Origin: Strongyloides papillosus
Taxonomy: Eukaryota; Nematoda; Chromadorea; Rhabditida; Strongyloididae
NCBI GenBank assembly: GCA_005656395.1
Contig: SRSI01000079.1
Span: forward strand, 2,474,623 to 2,538,622
Direction: 5' to 3'
DNA: 64,000 bases
Shown piece after piece: positions 21,495 to 32,441 of the stretch (within the stretch, counting starts at the first letter, position 1; each line of letters opens with the position of its first letter). Made by a program: the position numbers and the translations under genes. The notes under the pieces were generated by a model. It had not been told where the DNA came from, did not search any database, and was given only the letters and a program-made list of their open reading frames with translations.

Positions 21495-21524
21495 AGACGT
21501 GATAACCGACTACACCATACGACC
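21495..21524 (-). pseudogene. tRNA-Val (TAC), 5' part
   Basis: On the minus strand it reads GGTCGTA (acceptor 5' strand), TG, then the D-arm GTGTAGTCGGTTATCAC, ending in the duplicated AGACGTGAT. It pairs with the 3' part at 9041-9093. The internal A-box region stays with this half and the B-box with the other, so pol III could not make a normal tRNA. Confidence 0.9.
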
Positions 21525-21631
21525 TGGGGGTAGGGAAATTTTCTTCTCACAACTAAAATTATTTTGTTAAAAAATTGTCATAAAACTACATATAAACGAC
21601 TTTTTCTTTCCATAACTAAATATAAAGTATA

Positions 21632-23224
21632 GTTAAATTTTATAAGAATTTGTATTATAGGAATTTGTACTGGCGCGTTTCTAGGCCAGGTTGAGAGTCC
21701 GATATGTTTCAGATACGTAAAAATTTTATTAAACCAAACACAAATTAATACAGTAAAAATCACTAATAACTTTACAAAATCAACTCTTTAAAATTACTGA
21801 CTATTTAAAATTATATTTTAAAATTGGGCCCACTAAAATTTAATGAGGGAGATAACAAAATAAGATAACTTACATTTATTACCAATTTTAACTTGTAGCC
21901 CTGTGAGTTCACACAGAGAAATTTACACAAAAAATCATCCTCAATTATAAATTTTCGTCTCCAGACTTAATTTTTCGTCCCGAGCATATAATTTCTATCT
22001 TAAACGCACAATTCGACAGTTATATTTATTATTGTCGCTTACAATATATTTTGTAATATTTATTTGGAATTATGGTTTTTTTTAAATATATTAAAACAAT
22101 TTATATATGAAATTTGATAAAAGATAGATATTTAACAAACAGCAGCTCGCTTCACTCGTTCCACTTGGACAAGCTATTTACCTTCTTTTCAATTACAAAA
22201 AAAATGTATCAAAAAAACTTAAAAACCTTTTGTTTCATAATAATGTTGTTGTAAATTATCAATTCACATTTTATTTTTATCATGTTTTATAATATTAATG
22301 ATTAGTATTAAAATATTACATAAGTTTTTGAATTGTTAAAAAAGTATAAATATTCTTTAAAAATTGTTTTATTATATATTTTAATGATTTTAAAACAGTT
22401 TGATATTTGAATAACTTTTCTTAAATTTTTAATAATAAAATAGTAAAATAAAAAGAGTAATTAAATTAACCTTCTAATTAGTATAAAAGGTTAGGTTTAT
22501 ATTATTAAATATGATTGAAATTCAAAGTATACATTAGTTTTCACTTCCATTATTTTTTTTAAACATTAGTAATGTTTGAGAATTGGCATATAAAGCTACG
22601 TATATTAAGATAGATAAAAGTTTTAATATCAAAAATAATTTCCTAATCTCTCTTCCTTATATTTTAAATATAGGAATTATCTAGTATATGTTAACTTAAA
22701 ATGTATGGGACTAAGTTCTAGATAATGTTTATCTAGATATTTTATATGTTATTAAAAAAATTAATAAATATTTTTAATTCTATCTGATAAAAAATAATAA
22801 TTTATAATCTGTTTAAGAAAAATATTGTAAAAAAAGCAGAAATATTTTACGATATGCGACAAAATGATAAGATGGTAATTCATATATTTAAAATTGAATA
22901 AAATTTTATGCAATTTTATTTTGAGGACTAAAAATTATGGCATAAGGATGTTTTTTTGTGTAAATTTCTCTGTGTGTTTATCAGCGCACAAGTATTAACT
23001 CAAACCCCTAAAATAGGCAAATACGTTAAATTATGAAATACCTCATAAAATTAAATCAGAAATGTAAAATGAAATGATTTTAAAATTTCTAAGCTTATAT
23101 ACCAAATGTCATGATTGGTAAAATGTAATTCATTGTCTAAGCTAACTAATTTCGTGCGAGAGATTAAAGATCAAAATAAAGAATTTACAAAAGTACATAG
23201 ATAATTTCCCAAAATTATCTTACT
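21632..23224. repeat. Repeat R, copy 1, split by a CAC-ended MITE
   Basis: About 520 bp (after removing 21910-22978) closely matching 48769-49272. Shared landmarks are TGGCGCGTTTCTAGGCCAGG, TGGGCCCACTAAAATTTAAT, and an end near AAATTATCTTACT. No terminal repeats or ORF could be seen, so the type of element is unknown. Both copies lie next to tRNA genes (Val-TAC and Ser-AGA). Confidence 0.75.
21910..22976. mobile_element. 1.07-kb MITE with CAC...GTG ends
   Basis: The ends CACACAGAGAAATTTACAC and its inverted match form a terminal repeat of about 24 bp. The paralogous copy at 48.77-49.27 kb has GTGAGTTTATC where this copy has the insert, so the TT on each side (21908-21909, 22977-22978) is a 2-bp duplication. 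No coding sequence. The end is close to the CACTGAGAGAAATTT end of the CACTA-like element at 51.9-58.6 kb. Confidence 0.85.
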
Positions 23225-25670
23225 GTATCTTAAGAATACGTCCTTCCTAACTTTTTAAATAGTAAATGTAATAAAACAACATTTTATTACTGTTAAGATT
23301 AGTAATGAATAATTAATATTGTTTTTTTCTATCATTTTTGTAAATTTTAAAACGTTTTTAAAACTTTAATAAATCAAAATTTTTAGAAATTTTTTTTATT
23401 TAAAATAAATAAAAATTATGTAAAACGAGGGATTTTATAAAAAAAATAAGGGGTTTAATAGAAAAAAGAAATTTGGCAGTAAAAAAATTTTTTACATTTG
23501 TAAAACCTTCTTATTTAAATGTTTAAACCTTAAATGTTTTAAAAAATGTCTTTTATATAATAAAAACATATTCGAACTAGATATAAACTATTTTTAAAGA
23601 ATTTAAATTTTCAAAAATTTTTCAAGTGCATTTTTTTATATTAAAAGAGGTTAAAAGTCAGTAAACAATATACAAATGTACGTAAAATTTAAAAATGATG
23701 AAAAAGTCTTAGTAAACTGTCAATTTACTTTAATTTTACTTAAAAAATAAATATATCACTATTATATTATTATGTGCTACTGTTAATTATATGTTTTTTT
23801 AGGTACACATAACAATAAAATAAAGTTTACTAGTTGATCTTTTTGGTTCACAATAAGAAAAAGATGTAGTCTCACTGCATTTATAAAAAACAAAGATTCA
23901 CTAGATAACTTTTAACAATTCATTAACATAAAATTGTATTAATGAGTTAGTTTCGTTTACTATTTAACTCTATCCCCTATATGGAGTGGTTAACAAAAGC
24001 AATGCCTATTAGTTAATGCAATGCTTAAGCTTTATCAAAATATTAATAAAATAATGTACTATCTTCGAAAAAATTATGAAATTATAGCTGATGAAATTTA
24101 GATAATTATTAATAAATCTTATTACTTTTATCAAAATAATAAAATATTTTGGAATAAAATTTAAAAAATTAATTTAAAAACAAGATTGCGAAACAGTTAA
24201 AAAAAACAATAATACAATATCTTACTGCTAAAAAAACAAATAGGCTAAATAAAATTGGTCATACAAACAAATAAAGATTAAAAATTGACACCAATTTATA
24301 AATTTCAGCCAAAATAATACTCAGAAACACAAATAATGAAAAAAAATTTGCTGCAAATACTACCAAATGCTACTAAATATAGTTATTTATTCATTTTTAT
24401 TACAAAAATACTTTTTACCGCCAAAAAAAGTGACATATTTGACGACATACATGAAGAGGACCCATATTCTAAAGATTGACCCTAAATATTGTATAGCAGT
24501 ATTGAATAAAAGTATTTTTGATAATTTAGTGAGAAAATTATATGAAAGAACTTTTTTATAAAAATTTTTATCAACATGATAATATAATTAATTCTTATTA
24601 TACTCTTAATGTAAAGTAATTTAATTTTTTATATAAATAAATTTTTTAATTAATTATCATTTTTTAAATATAAATATTTTTGAGAATAATAATATTTAAA
24701 GCAGTTTTAATTATATTAATCTTAACAAAATATATTTTTTACATTTGTAATATAACAATTCATATGCTAATTACTTTTTTTTACTATTCAAATAAAAAAA
24801 TACGAAAAAATTTTTTTAAATTGGTTTGTAGAAGCTTTATAAAAATGAAAAAGATTAATAAATACATTTTATTAATTCGATAACAAAGTTACAAAAACAG
24901 TATATGATAATTAACTTTTTCTACAATCTTATTGTTACAAAAAATTTAAATGGCAAACTCAATTTCAATTTTTACTTAAAGGAATAATTTTTAGAATTTA
25001 ACTCATGTTTTAAAACAAAATCAATTTTTTTCTAAAAATTTAAAAAATGTCTATGGAAAATTTAAAATAAATAAGAGATTCTTTATGATTATTGTTTTTT
25101 TCATTCATTTGCTAATCTTTTTCTTATGTGTATTCAATTTTTTAAAGTCACGGAAAATAATATTTTACAATTCCGTGCAAAATACTAGCCTGATTTAATT
25201 ATTTGATAAATTTTATTAAGTTTTTTTTTCTATTTTGTTATTGTTTGTAATATTGTTAAGTTCATCCATTTTTATAAAATAAAAAAATGACAATATAGAA
25301 ACTTTTATTTTAAAAACTAACTAACATCGGTAAAAATTACTTTTTTATAGTCGCAAAGTCACTAGAATTGTCATCGAAATTGTCATTCACAACAAATATC
25401 GAAATAAAATATTTTGTAATTTTAAAATACCAATATGTCTTTAAAAAAAGTATAAATGTAGATAATAATTTAAATAAAAATTAAATTAAATAGATGTAAA
25501 AATATTTCATCTAATTAAAATTAATACTCATTATTTTATTTTAAATACATCTATATAGCCATAAGAGTTATTAAACAACTAAAAAAACATTAATGAATAT
25601 TAATAGAGATTGATGAAGTTTAGTGAGTTTGGTAAAATGTTTTACGGAGAAGTAATTCGTCCTCGTCGTG
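23225..25670. other. AT-rich desert
   Basis: No gene or clear element. Short ORFs at 24367-24561 and 24680-24883 have biased, low-complexity composition and look like chance. 24665-25600 may share ancestry with 8205-8760. Confidence 0.5.
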
Positions 25671-25743
25671 GCCTTCCTAGCTCAGTTGGTAGAGCGTTAG
25701 ACTTTTAATCTAACGGTCAGGGGTTCGAGCCCCCTGGAGGGCT
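25671..25743 (+). tRNA. tRNA-Lys (anticodon TTT)
   Basis: Acceptor GCCTTCC/GGAGGGC, D-arm GCTCAGTTGGTAGAGC, anticodon stem TTAGA/TCTAA with loop CTTTTAA, T-arm AGGGG-TTCGAGC-CCCCT. 73 nt, no CCA. T-rich terminator follows. Confidence 0.96.
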
Positions 25744-25872
25744 TTACTTTTTAAATTATCATAGTTGGAAGGGTTAATCTTGTTTTTTTAAATATTAAAA
25801 TTTTATATTTACTGCCTACTATTTTTGATATTTGTCTACATATTATATTAATTTTAAGAATGGCTTGAGGTA

Positions 25873-26282
25873 CACTCAGCTAAAATATTTTTACCGTTTG
25901 GTAAAGTGTAATTTTTGTGTATATAAATACAAATTTAATTTAATTTGAATTAGTGATACATGATAGATTAAATGTTAAAATTATTATCATTACTTCAACT
26001 TTTGGAAAAAAAGCGGGAAAATACTTTAAAAATGTATGATTTATAGTGATTGTGTTAGAAAAATTACAATTAATTATACAATCAACTTTAGAATGTTTTC
26101 TTCTTATAGAAGACTTCTTACTTAATAAAGAAGTCTACCATATACTTTAATGTTAAATATCTTTTATTTAAAAAAAAGATGTTCTCATTATTGTATTTTT
26201 AGTCGCTTTTATTAAATTTGTTTACAGTAAAATTAAATTACGATTACACTTTACCAAACGGTAAAAATGTTTGAGCTAAGTG
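25873..26282. mobile_element. 410-bp MITE with CACT...AGTG ends
   Basis: The left end reads CACTCAGCTAAAATATTTTT and the right end, inverted, CACTTAGCTCAAACATTTTT. The two then agree through ACCGTTTGGTAAAGTGTAAT, giving an inverted repeat of ~45 bp. No ORF. No certain target duplication (TA on the left, TC on the right). The CACT termini suggest the CACTA group, but the family is not proven. Confidence 0.7.
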
Positions 26283-26521
26283 TCCTATGAGCCTTAAGAA
26301 TACATATACGATATGATTAAAATACTCTCAATTAAAGTTAATATATTATAATTAAAGTTTTTAGATAGAAAATCTCTGTTTATGGTTTTGTTATTCTTAA
26401 ATATAATACTGTTATAGGAATAATTAAATAATTGTTTTACGACTAAGAAACATAATAACAAAAATTCTTTATATATTTAATACTTATGGTAAAATACATT
26501 CAACAAAATATAAAAAGTAAA

Positions 26522-26603
26522 CGCCTTGAGCAGGATTCGAACCTACGCGGGCAGAGCCCAACAGATTTCAAGTCTGTCCCATTAACCACTCTGGCATCAA
26601 GGC
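26522..26603 (-). tRNA. tRNA-Ser (anticodon TGA)
   Basis: 82-nt class II tRNA: acceptor GCCTTGA/TCAAGGC, anticodon stem CAGA/TCTG with loop CTTGAAA, a long variable arm (GGGC...GCCC), T-arm with GGTTCGAATCC. Confidence 0.95.
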
Positions 26604-27290
26604 TATCCTCGCGACCTTTTTTTATTATTTGTGGAAATAATAATTATTTGAAGTAAATAGTTTTTGAAAACTGCTAATTTTTTAGTTTAATAAATGTAAA
26701 TAACAAATTGAAATAAAACAACTGGTAGCTTACTATAATAGTCAAGTTATTACTTAAATAAATTTTTACCCTTATTTCTTAATCATTGTAGAAAAATAAC
26801 CGTTCATATTTTCTTAAACAATTAAGAATTGATATACAACATTTAATGATAGCATAATACTAATCATAATTAAAAAATGTTTATTTATTTAATTTTATCT
26901 TACTACTTTTAATGAAATTTTATACATAGAAAATAATGCAATTTAAAAAATGTACTTTAGATTATAATCTTATAATTATGTCAAATTAATTAAAATTCAG
27001 AACGATTTAAAAACTTTAACAATGTTTTGTTAATAAAGCTATATTATTGTTAATTTAAATGTTTGTTAAGTTTTAATTTAATCAGTGAAATATTATTCTT
27101 TTAAATAGAAAGTCAGATGAAATTATTTATGAACATATTAATAGTAAAAATTAAAATATTAATTTTTTTTACTATCAATAGAAAAGTAAAAATCATAGGT
27201 TTAATAATTTAAATAATTTTACTTAATAACCATAGGGTATTAAAAGAAATACGATTTAAACATTTTCTAAATTTATTAAATTATGTATGC
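26604..27290. other. AT-rich spacer
   Basis: Nothing recognised between tRNA-Ser and the LTR retrotransposon inserted at 27297. Confidence 0.5.
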
Positions 27291-27296
27291 TATAAT

Positions 27297-27408
27297 TGGA
27301 ATAAAGCATTCCAAATGGGAAAAATGCATGAGATTTTGTCTAGTATTTCTTTATTATGTTGTCATTCATGTCATCTTTATGTTTCTACTAATAAAAACCT
27401 TTTGACTC
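27297..27408 (+). repeat. 5' LTR (112 bp)
   Basis: Identical by eye to 32434-32545. Unusually short; no clear TATA box. Confidence 0.92.
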
Positions 27409-28170
27409 TAGAGAAGACTCTAGAGTCCATGAAACAAGTAAGGACCGAGAATCCATGAGAGGAAACGGCCACAATGTAAAAATTGGTAAAAATGTAAGTC
27501 AGACATGGTCCAAGAGGCGCATGCATGTTAATGGTGTAATCCAGGTGATGTACACAAGTGAGAAAACACAATGTAAAGGAAAAAGTCGAGATAAAATATG
27601 ATCCCATGATAAAGTAAAAAACGAAGACATAAGTAAAACATGGTCCTAGAGGTATGGGCATACAAATTCCATTCCAGATAATAAAGTGCAAAGATGATAT
27701 ACAAATGAACAAGATTGAGGTACCAATCAGGTGCGAAAGAGAACGCGCGAAACGACCGCGTGAGAAAACATAAAAAGAGATGCTAACATCACAGAGGTAA
27801 GCATAACATGGAGAAAAAGATAACACAAATGATAATGTCCTTCCGGAACCACTTGAATATCTGATCCTAATCTTTTGACTGGGCATGGGGGATCAGATGT
27901 CAGGCGGTACCAAAAACAAAGAAAGACATATATAAAGAGAAAAAGGGAGGGAAAAGGATCCCGAACACAAAGCATAAAATATAGTAAAAGAGAGAGGTGT
28001 TGGATGGTCGAGACAATCTGAACGATTGACACTATCATTACACAACACAGTCATTCGGCAATAAATTAAAATAGACTTTGCGTGCTTTGATAAAACGAGA
28101 TAAATTAATTGTAAAAGCTAGTTCATGATTATATTTGGTTTATTTACAGATAAAACTCAATAAACGAGAA
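27409..28170 (+). other. Leader of the LTR retrotransposon
   Basis: About 760 bp, purine-rich, with only antisense chance ORFs. TTTATTTACAG at 28140-28150, just before the gag start, resembles a 3' splice site. Confidence 0.5.
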
Positions 28171-29181
28171 ATGGACGAGAGACAAAAGAAAAGCTTCATC
28201 AGAGATGAGATGAACCGCTTAGAAGAATCTCGCCTATTGGGACGTAATGATATGAAGAAGGTTATCGACAACCTCTTGGAGGAATTCAAAGATGTACCTG
28301 AAGTTGACAAAAATGCTGTAGCCTTAGAGGTAAACGGTGTGTTGATGGAACTCTCGGAAGAAGAATACGAGAGAAGAAAGGGAAGAGTGATGGGAAGAGG
28401 AAGCCTCCATGATAACGACAATCTCCCTAGGACCATTATGGACAAGAAAGACCCTTTCGAAAAGGCCCACAAACTGTTAATGACAATCCCGAGATTCAAG
28501 ACAACTGACAAAAACAACAGTTGGAAGAACCACATAACTCGTGTAACAATGCAAATGAATCATGTACCAGAACTGACAACCCAAGAGAAAAGAGAGCTCC
28601 TAATCCAAACCTTAGAAGGCGAAGAGATGTTGAAAGCCCTTGAAGTTGAGATGAACGAGAACATGGAATGGAACGAGATGATAGAAAAGGTCTACCAAGC
28701 CATTATCCCTGCTGGACATAGAGCACACCAACAAAGAGAGATACTGCTATTCAGATCCCGTATCACCAATCTCCGCGAAGACGTCATACACTATCAAAGA
28801 ATGTTTAAAGACTTACATGGTAGAGACCCAGCTACAGAGGTACTCCAATATTTAATCATACAAGCCTTACATACCAGACAAGACGCCGTAAAAAGAGTAT
28901 TAGAAAACACCGATCCAGAAGAAGAATGGGAAAGCTTCTTTCACAGAGCATGTTATGAAACGGAGTCCTTTGGAAACCGTAAAAGAACAAACAGATGGCC
29001 AGATAAGAGTAGAGAGCTAGAGAAAAACAAAAGATGTGACACTTGTGGCAGGAACAACCACACCACAGAAGACTGCTTCTTCAAAAATAAGAGAGGAAGA
29101 ACAGGCGTACTCGAACCACCATTTAAAAGAAAGCACAATGACAATTACGCACCAAACGACAACCAGACAAAAAACTTGTAA
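28171..29181 (+). CDS. Gag protein of the 112-bp-LTR element
   Basis: ATG at 28171; the open frame extends further up but has no other ATG. 336 aa, charged and mostly helical, with long Glu/Arg-rich stretches in residues 1-100 and a capsid-like middle. A CCHC zinc knuckle CDTCGRNNHTTEDC lies near the C-terminus (~29035-29076). The frame ends at 29181 (TAA), two codons after the slippery heptamer. Gag packages the RNA in virus-like particles; Pol follows in the -1 frame. Confidence 0.88.
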   Translation: MDERQKKSFIRDEMNRLEESRLLGRNDMKKVIDNLLEEFKDVPEVDKNAVALEVNGVLMELSEEEYERRKGRVMGRGSLHDNDNLPRTIMDKKDPFEKAHKLLMTIPRFKTTDKNNSWKNHITRVTMQMNHVPELTTQEKRELLIQTLEGEEMLKALEVEMNENMEWNEMIEKVYQAIIPAGHRAHQQREILLFRSRITNLREDVIHYQRMFKDLHGRDPATEVLQYLIIQALHTRQDAVKRVLENTDPEEEWESFFHRACYETESFGNRKRTNRWPDKSRELEKNKRCDTCGRNNHTTEDCFFKNKRGRTGVLEPPFKRKHNDNYAPNDNQTKNL

Positions 29182-29204
29182 AGTCCAGGCCTATAGACCT
29201 GGAC
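29169..29204 (+). promoter_or_regulatory. -1 programmed frameshift signal (slippery site plus hairpin)
   Basis: Slippery heptamer A-AAA-AAC at 29169-29175, in the gag frame as X-XXY-YYZ. A 7-nt spacer (29176-29182) holds the gag stop. Then a perfect 7-bp stem GTCCAGG/CCTGGAC (29183-29189 with 29198-29204) has an 8-nt loop. A -1 slip leads into a frame that is open from 29175 to the pol stop at 32441. Site, spacing and stem match the classic retroviral arrangement. Confidence 0.85.
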
Positions 29205-32200
29205 GTTAATAATCTAACAACCTCAGATGATCCACCAGCAAACACAGACTACACAGCACTTGAGAAACAACTTACACCAGAAATAAATGCAATAGAGTGT
29301 CCTTTCTTCACACAACATCATGATGATGGCAGAAACCTCATTATCCTTCCAGCTATACTAGATCAAGAAAGTATAAACATCGCATTAGACACAGCGGCAT
29401 CTATGACAATGATTTCAAGAGATCTTGCAGAAAAACTAAACTGGAAACCCACAGAAACCAGAAAATTTAAAGCCAATGGAATCCCAGTAGAATATCCGGT
29501 TGTTAATGAAGCCCATAGATTAACGATAATGAAAAAGGAAACCATACTGAACAGAATAGCGATAAACAACAAAAACTACATCGGCTTCGAAATGATTTTC
29601 GGTCTACATGACATGATCAACTTTGGATTAATCATCGACTGCAGATCCAAACGTGTATTCATTGAAGATAATGACGAAACCAATGAACAAATCAATCTAA
29701 TCTTAGGATTTCCCGAAAACGAGGAAAGAAAAAAGAAGGAGGAAGCATTCAAAACAAAAATGACATTGAAGTACCCAAAAATAATCCCCACAAATGAATT
29801 TGACTGTGGTGAAGGTAAAATAATGATTCCAGAAGAAATATGGGAAAAACCGACAGATCCAGACAAACGATATCCATTTTACATGCCAGCACAAGATGAC
29901 ACCTTAAAAAGAATAATCCAAGGGTACTTAGACAACAACATCATTGAGCCATCAAATTCGGTAGAAATCTTACCATACCAGTTAATAATGAAAAAGGACC
30001 AAAATGGACAACCACAAAGATCAAAATTTGACAATCAAATAAGATATAGACTAGTGGTGGACTGTCAGAAACCTAACAGTCGAATGGTAAGAGCCTCCTT
30101 TGATGCACCAAAAATCTCCGATCTTATCTTTACTGAAGGAAGAGCCAATACATACACCAAACTAGATTGCAACTCAGCCTACCACAGTCTCGTCATTCCA
30201 CCTAAAGATAGAGGAAAATACGCAATAAAATGTTTTGGACAAACCTATCAATTCGTCAGAATGATAATGGGACAACGAAACTCGGCAGCCTACTTCCAAC
30301 GGTCAATCGAAATCATGTGTCAAGAAATACGAAATCAACTTTCAGGTAACCTGTTCGTCTACCAGGATGACATATATTACGGCAGTATCGTACAAAAGGA
30401 GGAAGACATGGAAAAGCACTATACAGACGTGGATACTATTCTGGGAGTCTTAGCTGATAACGGAATAAAACTAAACATCTCAAAATGCCAGATAGGTCGA
30501 CAAAAAATAGACTACCTTGGTTGGCAACTACACAATGGTCAACTAAAAATATCAGATTCCAGTGCAGCCAAGATCCTACAAAGACAAAAACCATCCACAG
30601 GAAAAGATTTATACAAGTTCACTCAAGCATGCAATTTCTTCAGATTAGCCATTCCTGACTTCACAAAATATGCATCCAAACTCTGGGAAAAACAAAAAGA
30701 TAAAATCATACAATGGGACGACGATAGCACAACTGCATATGAATACTTAAGAGCACAAGTATTTGAAAGGAAACCTCTTGATGTACCACCAAACAATACC
30801 ATTCTCAGACTACGCGTAGACTCATCAAAAAATGGATGTGGAGGATTCCTATACTACATAGACAAACAAAATACAAAACGAATAATCGCATACTTCTCCT
30901 CAAAATTTGAATCCTGTAAACAACTAAAAGCTGCCTTTCATCTAGAACTGTTAGGAATAAGAGAAGGTCTGAGGGTATTTTCAGATTACATAAGAAATCG
31001 ACAAGTCATTATAGAATCAGACCACAAACCTCTCTGTTACATATTTGACCAGAAAAGAATTGCACGCTACTCCTCCATAATACAAGAGATACTACAATAC
31101 GACTGCAGCATCTCTTACATTAAAGGGACTGACAATTGTATGTCCGATCTTCTTAGTAGAATATTTGACGGTGAAGACAAACATGACATGACGGAGATCG
31201 AAGCAGCCATGGAAAATGAAGTAGTCACAGAGATAAATTCATTACAAGAAGAAGTCAACACCACCACCAACGAAGTACCCACCAGAAGAGGAAGGGGAAG
31301 ACCAAAGAAGATCAGAAAGCTCTTCATCGACAAAGAAGGAGAACTGGATGACATAAGACAAAGCCAACAACAATCAATCGAACTTCAAAACGCAATAAAA
31401 AATCACACGAACTACCACAACTTCACACTACAAGACAATACGGACGAAAAATACATAAAAACCAAAACCGGCCAAATAGTTATTCCAGAAAATGATGAAA
31501 ACCTGATTAATCAAATACTATACATATCACATGACATGAGTGGACACTTTGGCCAGCAAAAAACAATGTCAATATTAGAAAGATCCGTTGCAATACCAGG
31601 ATTATACAAAATAGTACGAGAATACATCAATCAATGCGAAATCTGCCTAGCCACCAACGCCTTTCCGTCGAAAGAGGGGAGAGGAGTAGTAACTCCGTAC
31701 TACTCAAGACCTGGTGAATCAATAGCAATGGATCTAAGAGGAAAGCTCCCACTGATAAAAGGCTTCAACCATATCATGATGATAGTAGATGCAAATACAA
31801 AAAAGTGGTACACTAGAGCACTAAAAGGATGTAAGACAGAAGATGTAATAAAGGGACTTGAAGAATACATGGCCAACAACCCAACACCCAAACATATACG
31901 TCTCGACCAGGCAAGAGGACATATCAGCAGAGAAATGAAAACATGGGCTGCAAAAAGAAACATTGAACTTGATTTCTCAGCTGCTGGTCATCACTCCGCC
32001 AACTCTCTAGCAGAAAGATCAATAGGAACATTGAATCTCCTAATGTCGAAGCACCTACTACAACGAAATACCAAAGACTGGACCCTCATCTTGAATGAAA
32101 TCACTGAGAAGTACAATCTATGTCCAAACATGTCGGGAAGGTCTCCAATCGAAAATGAAAGAGAGTCTGAAAAACCCATTGACATATTAAGTATGAAGCT

Positions 32201-32441
32201 AAGAGAAAGAGGGGAGACCAGTCAAAAGAAAAATGATGAAGAAAATGAACTAGTAGGCAAAAATGCAACATATAAGTTAAGAAACAGAGAAATTTTTGGA
32301 CCTAGAAACTCCATGGTGTCAAAAATAGTAAGACAGCGAAAACATCAAGTACAATTAGCTAACGGACTCTGGAGACATCAAGACCAACTTCGCGTTGTGG
32401 AGGATAAGGAGAATCTCAAAAGGTCCGTGGAATTGGAATAA
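29175..32441 (+). CDS. Pol polyprotein reached by -1 frameshift
   Basis: Open for 1088 codons from the slip site; the ATG at 29403 is internal, because the protease active site (ALDTAASM) lies just upstream of it. Domains: aspartic protease with D-T-A in place of D-T-G; RT with LDCNSAYHS and catalytic VYQDDI (YQDD, not the usual YxDD with M/V/L/I); RNase H with LRVDSSKNGCGGF and ESDHKPL; a linker with an AT-hook motif RRGRGRPKK (31281-31310); integrase with zinc finger (HDMSGHFG...CEICLATN) and D-D-E candidates in AMDLRGKL, IRLDQARGH and SLAERSIGTL. The stop lies inside the 3' LTR. Ty3/gypsy domain order (integrase last). Confidence 0.9.
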   Translation, partial: LVKSRPIDLDVNNLTTSDDPPANTDYTALEKQLTPEINAIECPFFTQHHDDGRNLIILPAILDQESINIALDTAASMTMISRDLAEKLNWKPTETRKFKANGIPVEYPVVNEAHRLTIMKKETILNRIAINNKNYIGFEMIFGLHDMINFGLIIDCRSKRVFIEDNDETNEQINLILGFPENEERKKKEEAFKTKMTLKYPKIIPTNEFDCGEGKIMIPEEIWEKPTDPDKRYPFYMPAQDDTLKRIIQGYLDNNIIEPSNSVEILPYQLIMKKDQNGQPQRSKFDNQIRYRLVVDCQKPNSRMVRASFDAPKISDLIFTEGRANTYTKLDCNSAYHSLVIPPKDRGKYAIKCFGQTYQFVRMIMGQRNSAAYFQRSIEIMCQEIRNQLSGNLFVYQDDIYYGSIVQKEEDMEKHYTDVDTILGVLADNGIKLNISKCQIGRQKIDYLGWQLHNGQLKISDSSAAKILQRQKPSTGKDLYKFTQACNFFRLAIPDFTKYASKLWEKQKDKIIQWDDDSTTAYEYLRAQVFERKPLDVPPNNTILRLRVDSSKNGCGGFLYYIDKQNTKRIIAYFSSKFESCKQLKAAFHLELLGIREGLRVFSDYIRNRQVIIESDHKPLCYIFDQKRIARYSSIIQEILQYDCSISYIKGTDNCMSDLLSRIFDGEDKHDMTEIEAAMENEVVTEINSLQEEVNTTTNEVPTRRGRGRPKKIRKLFIDKEGELDDIRQSQQQSIELQNAIKNHTNYHNFTLQDNTDEKYIKTKTGQIVIPENDENLINQILYISHDMSGHFGQQKTMSILERSVAIPGLYKIVREYINQCEICLATNAFPSKEGRGVVTPYYSRPGESIAMDLRGKLPLIKGFNHIMMIVDANTKKWYTRALKGCKTEDVIKGLEEYMANNPTPKHIRLDQARGHISREMKTWAAKRNIELDFSAAGHHSANSLAERSIGTLNLLMSKHLLQRNTKDWTLILNEITEKYNLCPNMSGRSPIENERESEKPIDILSMKLRERGETSQKKNDEENELVGKNATYKLRNREIFGPRNSMVSKIVRQRKHQVQLANGLWRHQDQLRVVEDKENLKRSVELE

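Noticed and set aside
24367..24883. Two ORFs of 64 and 67 codons
   Set aside because: Lys/Ile/Phe-rich composition expected from AT-rich DNA; no motif, no splice or promoter context.
27377..28038. Antisense ORFs in the leader of the 112-bp-LTR element
   Set aside because: They lie antisense to the element, have no conserved motif and arise from a purine-rich leader.
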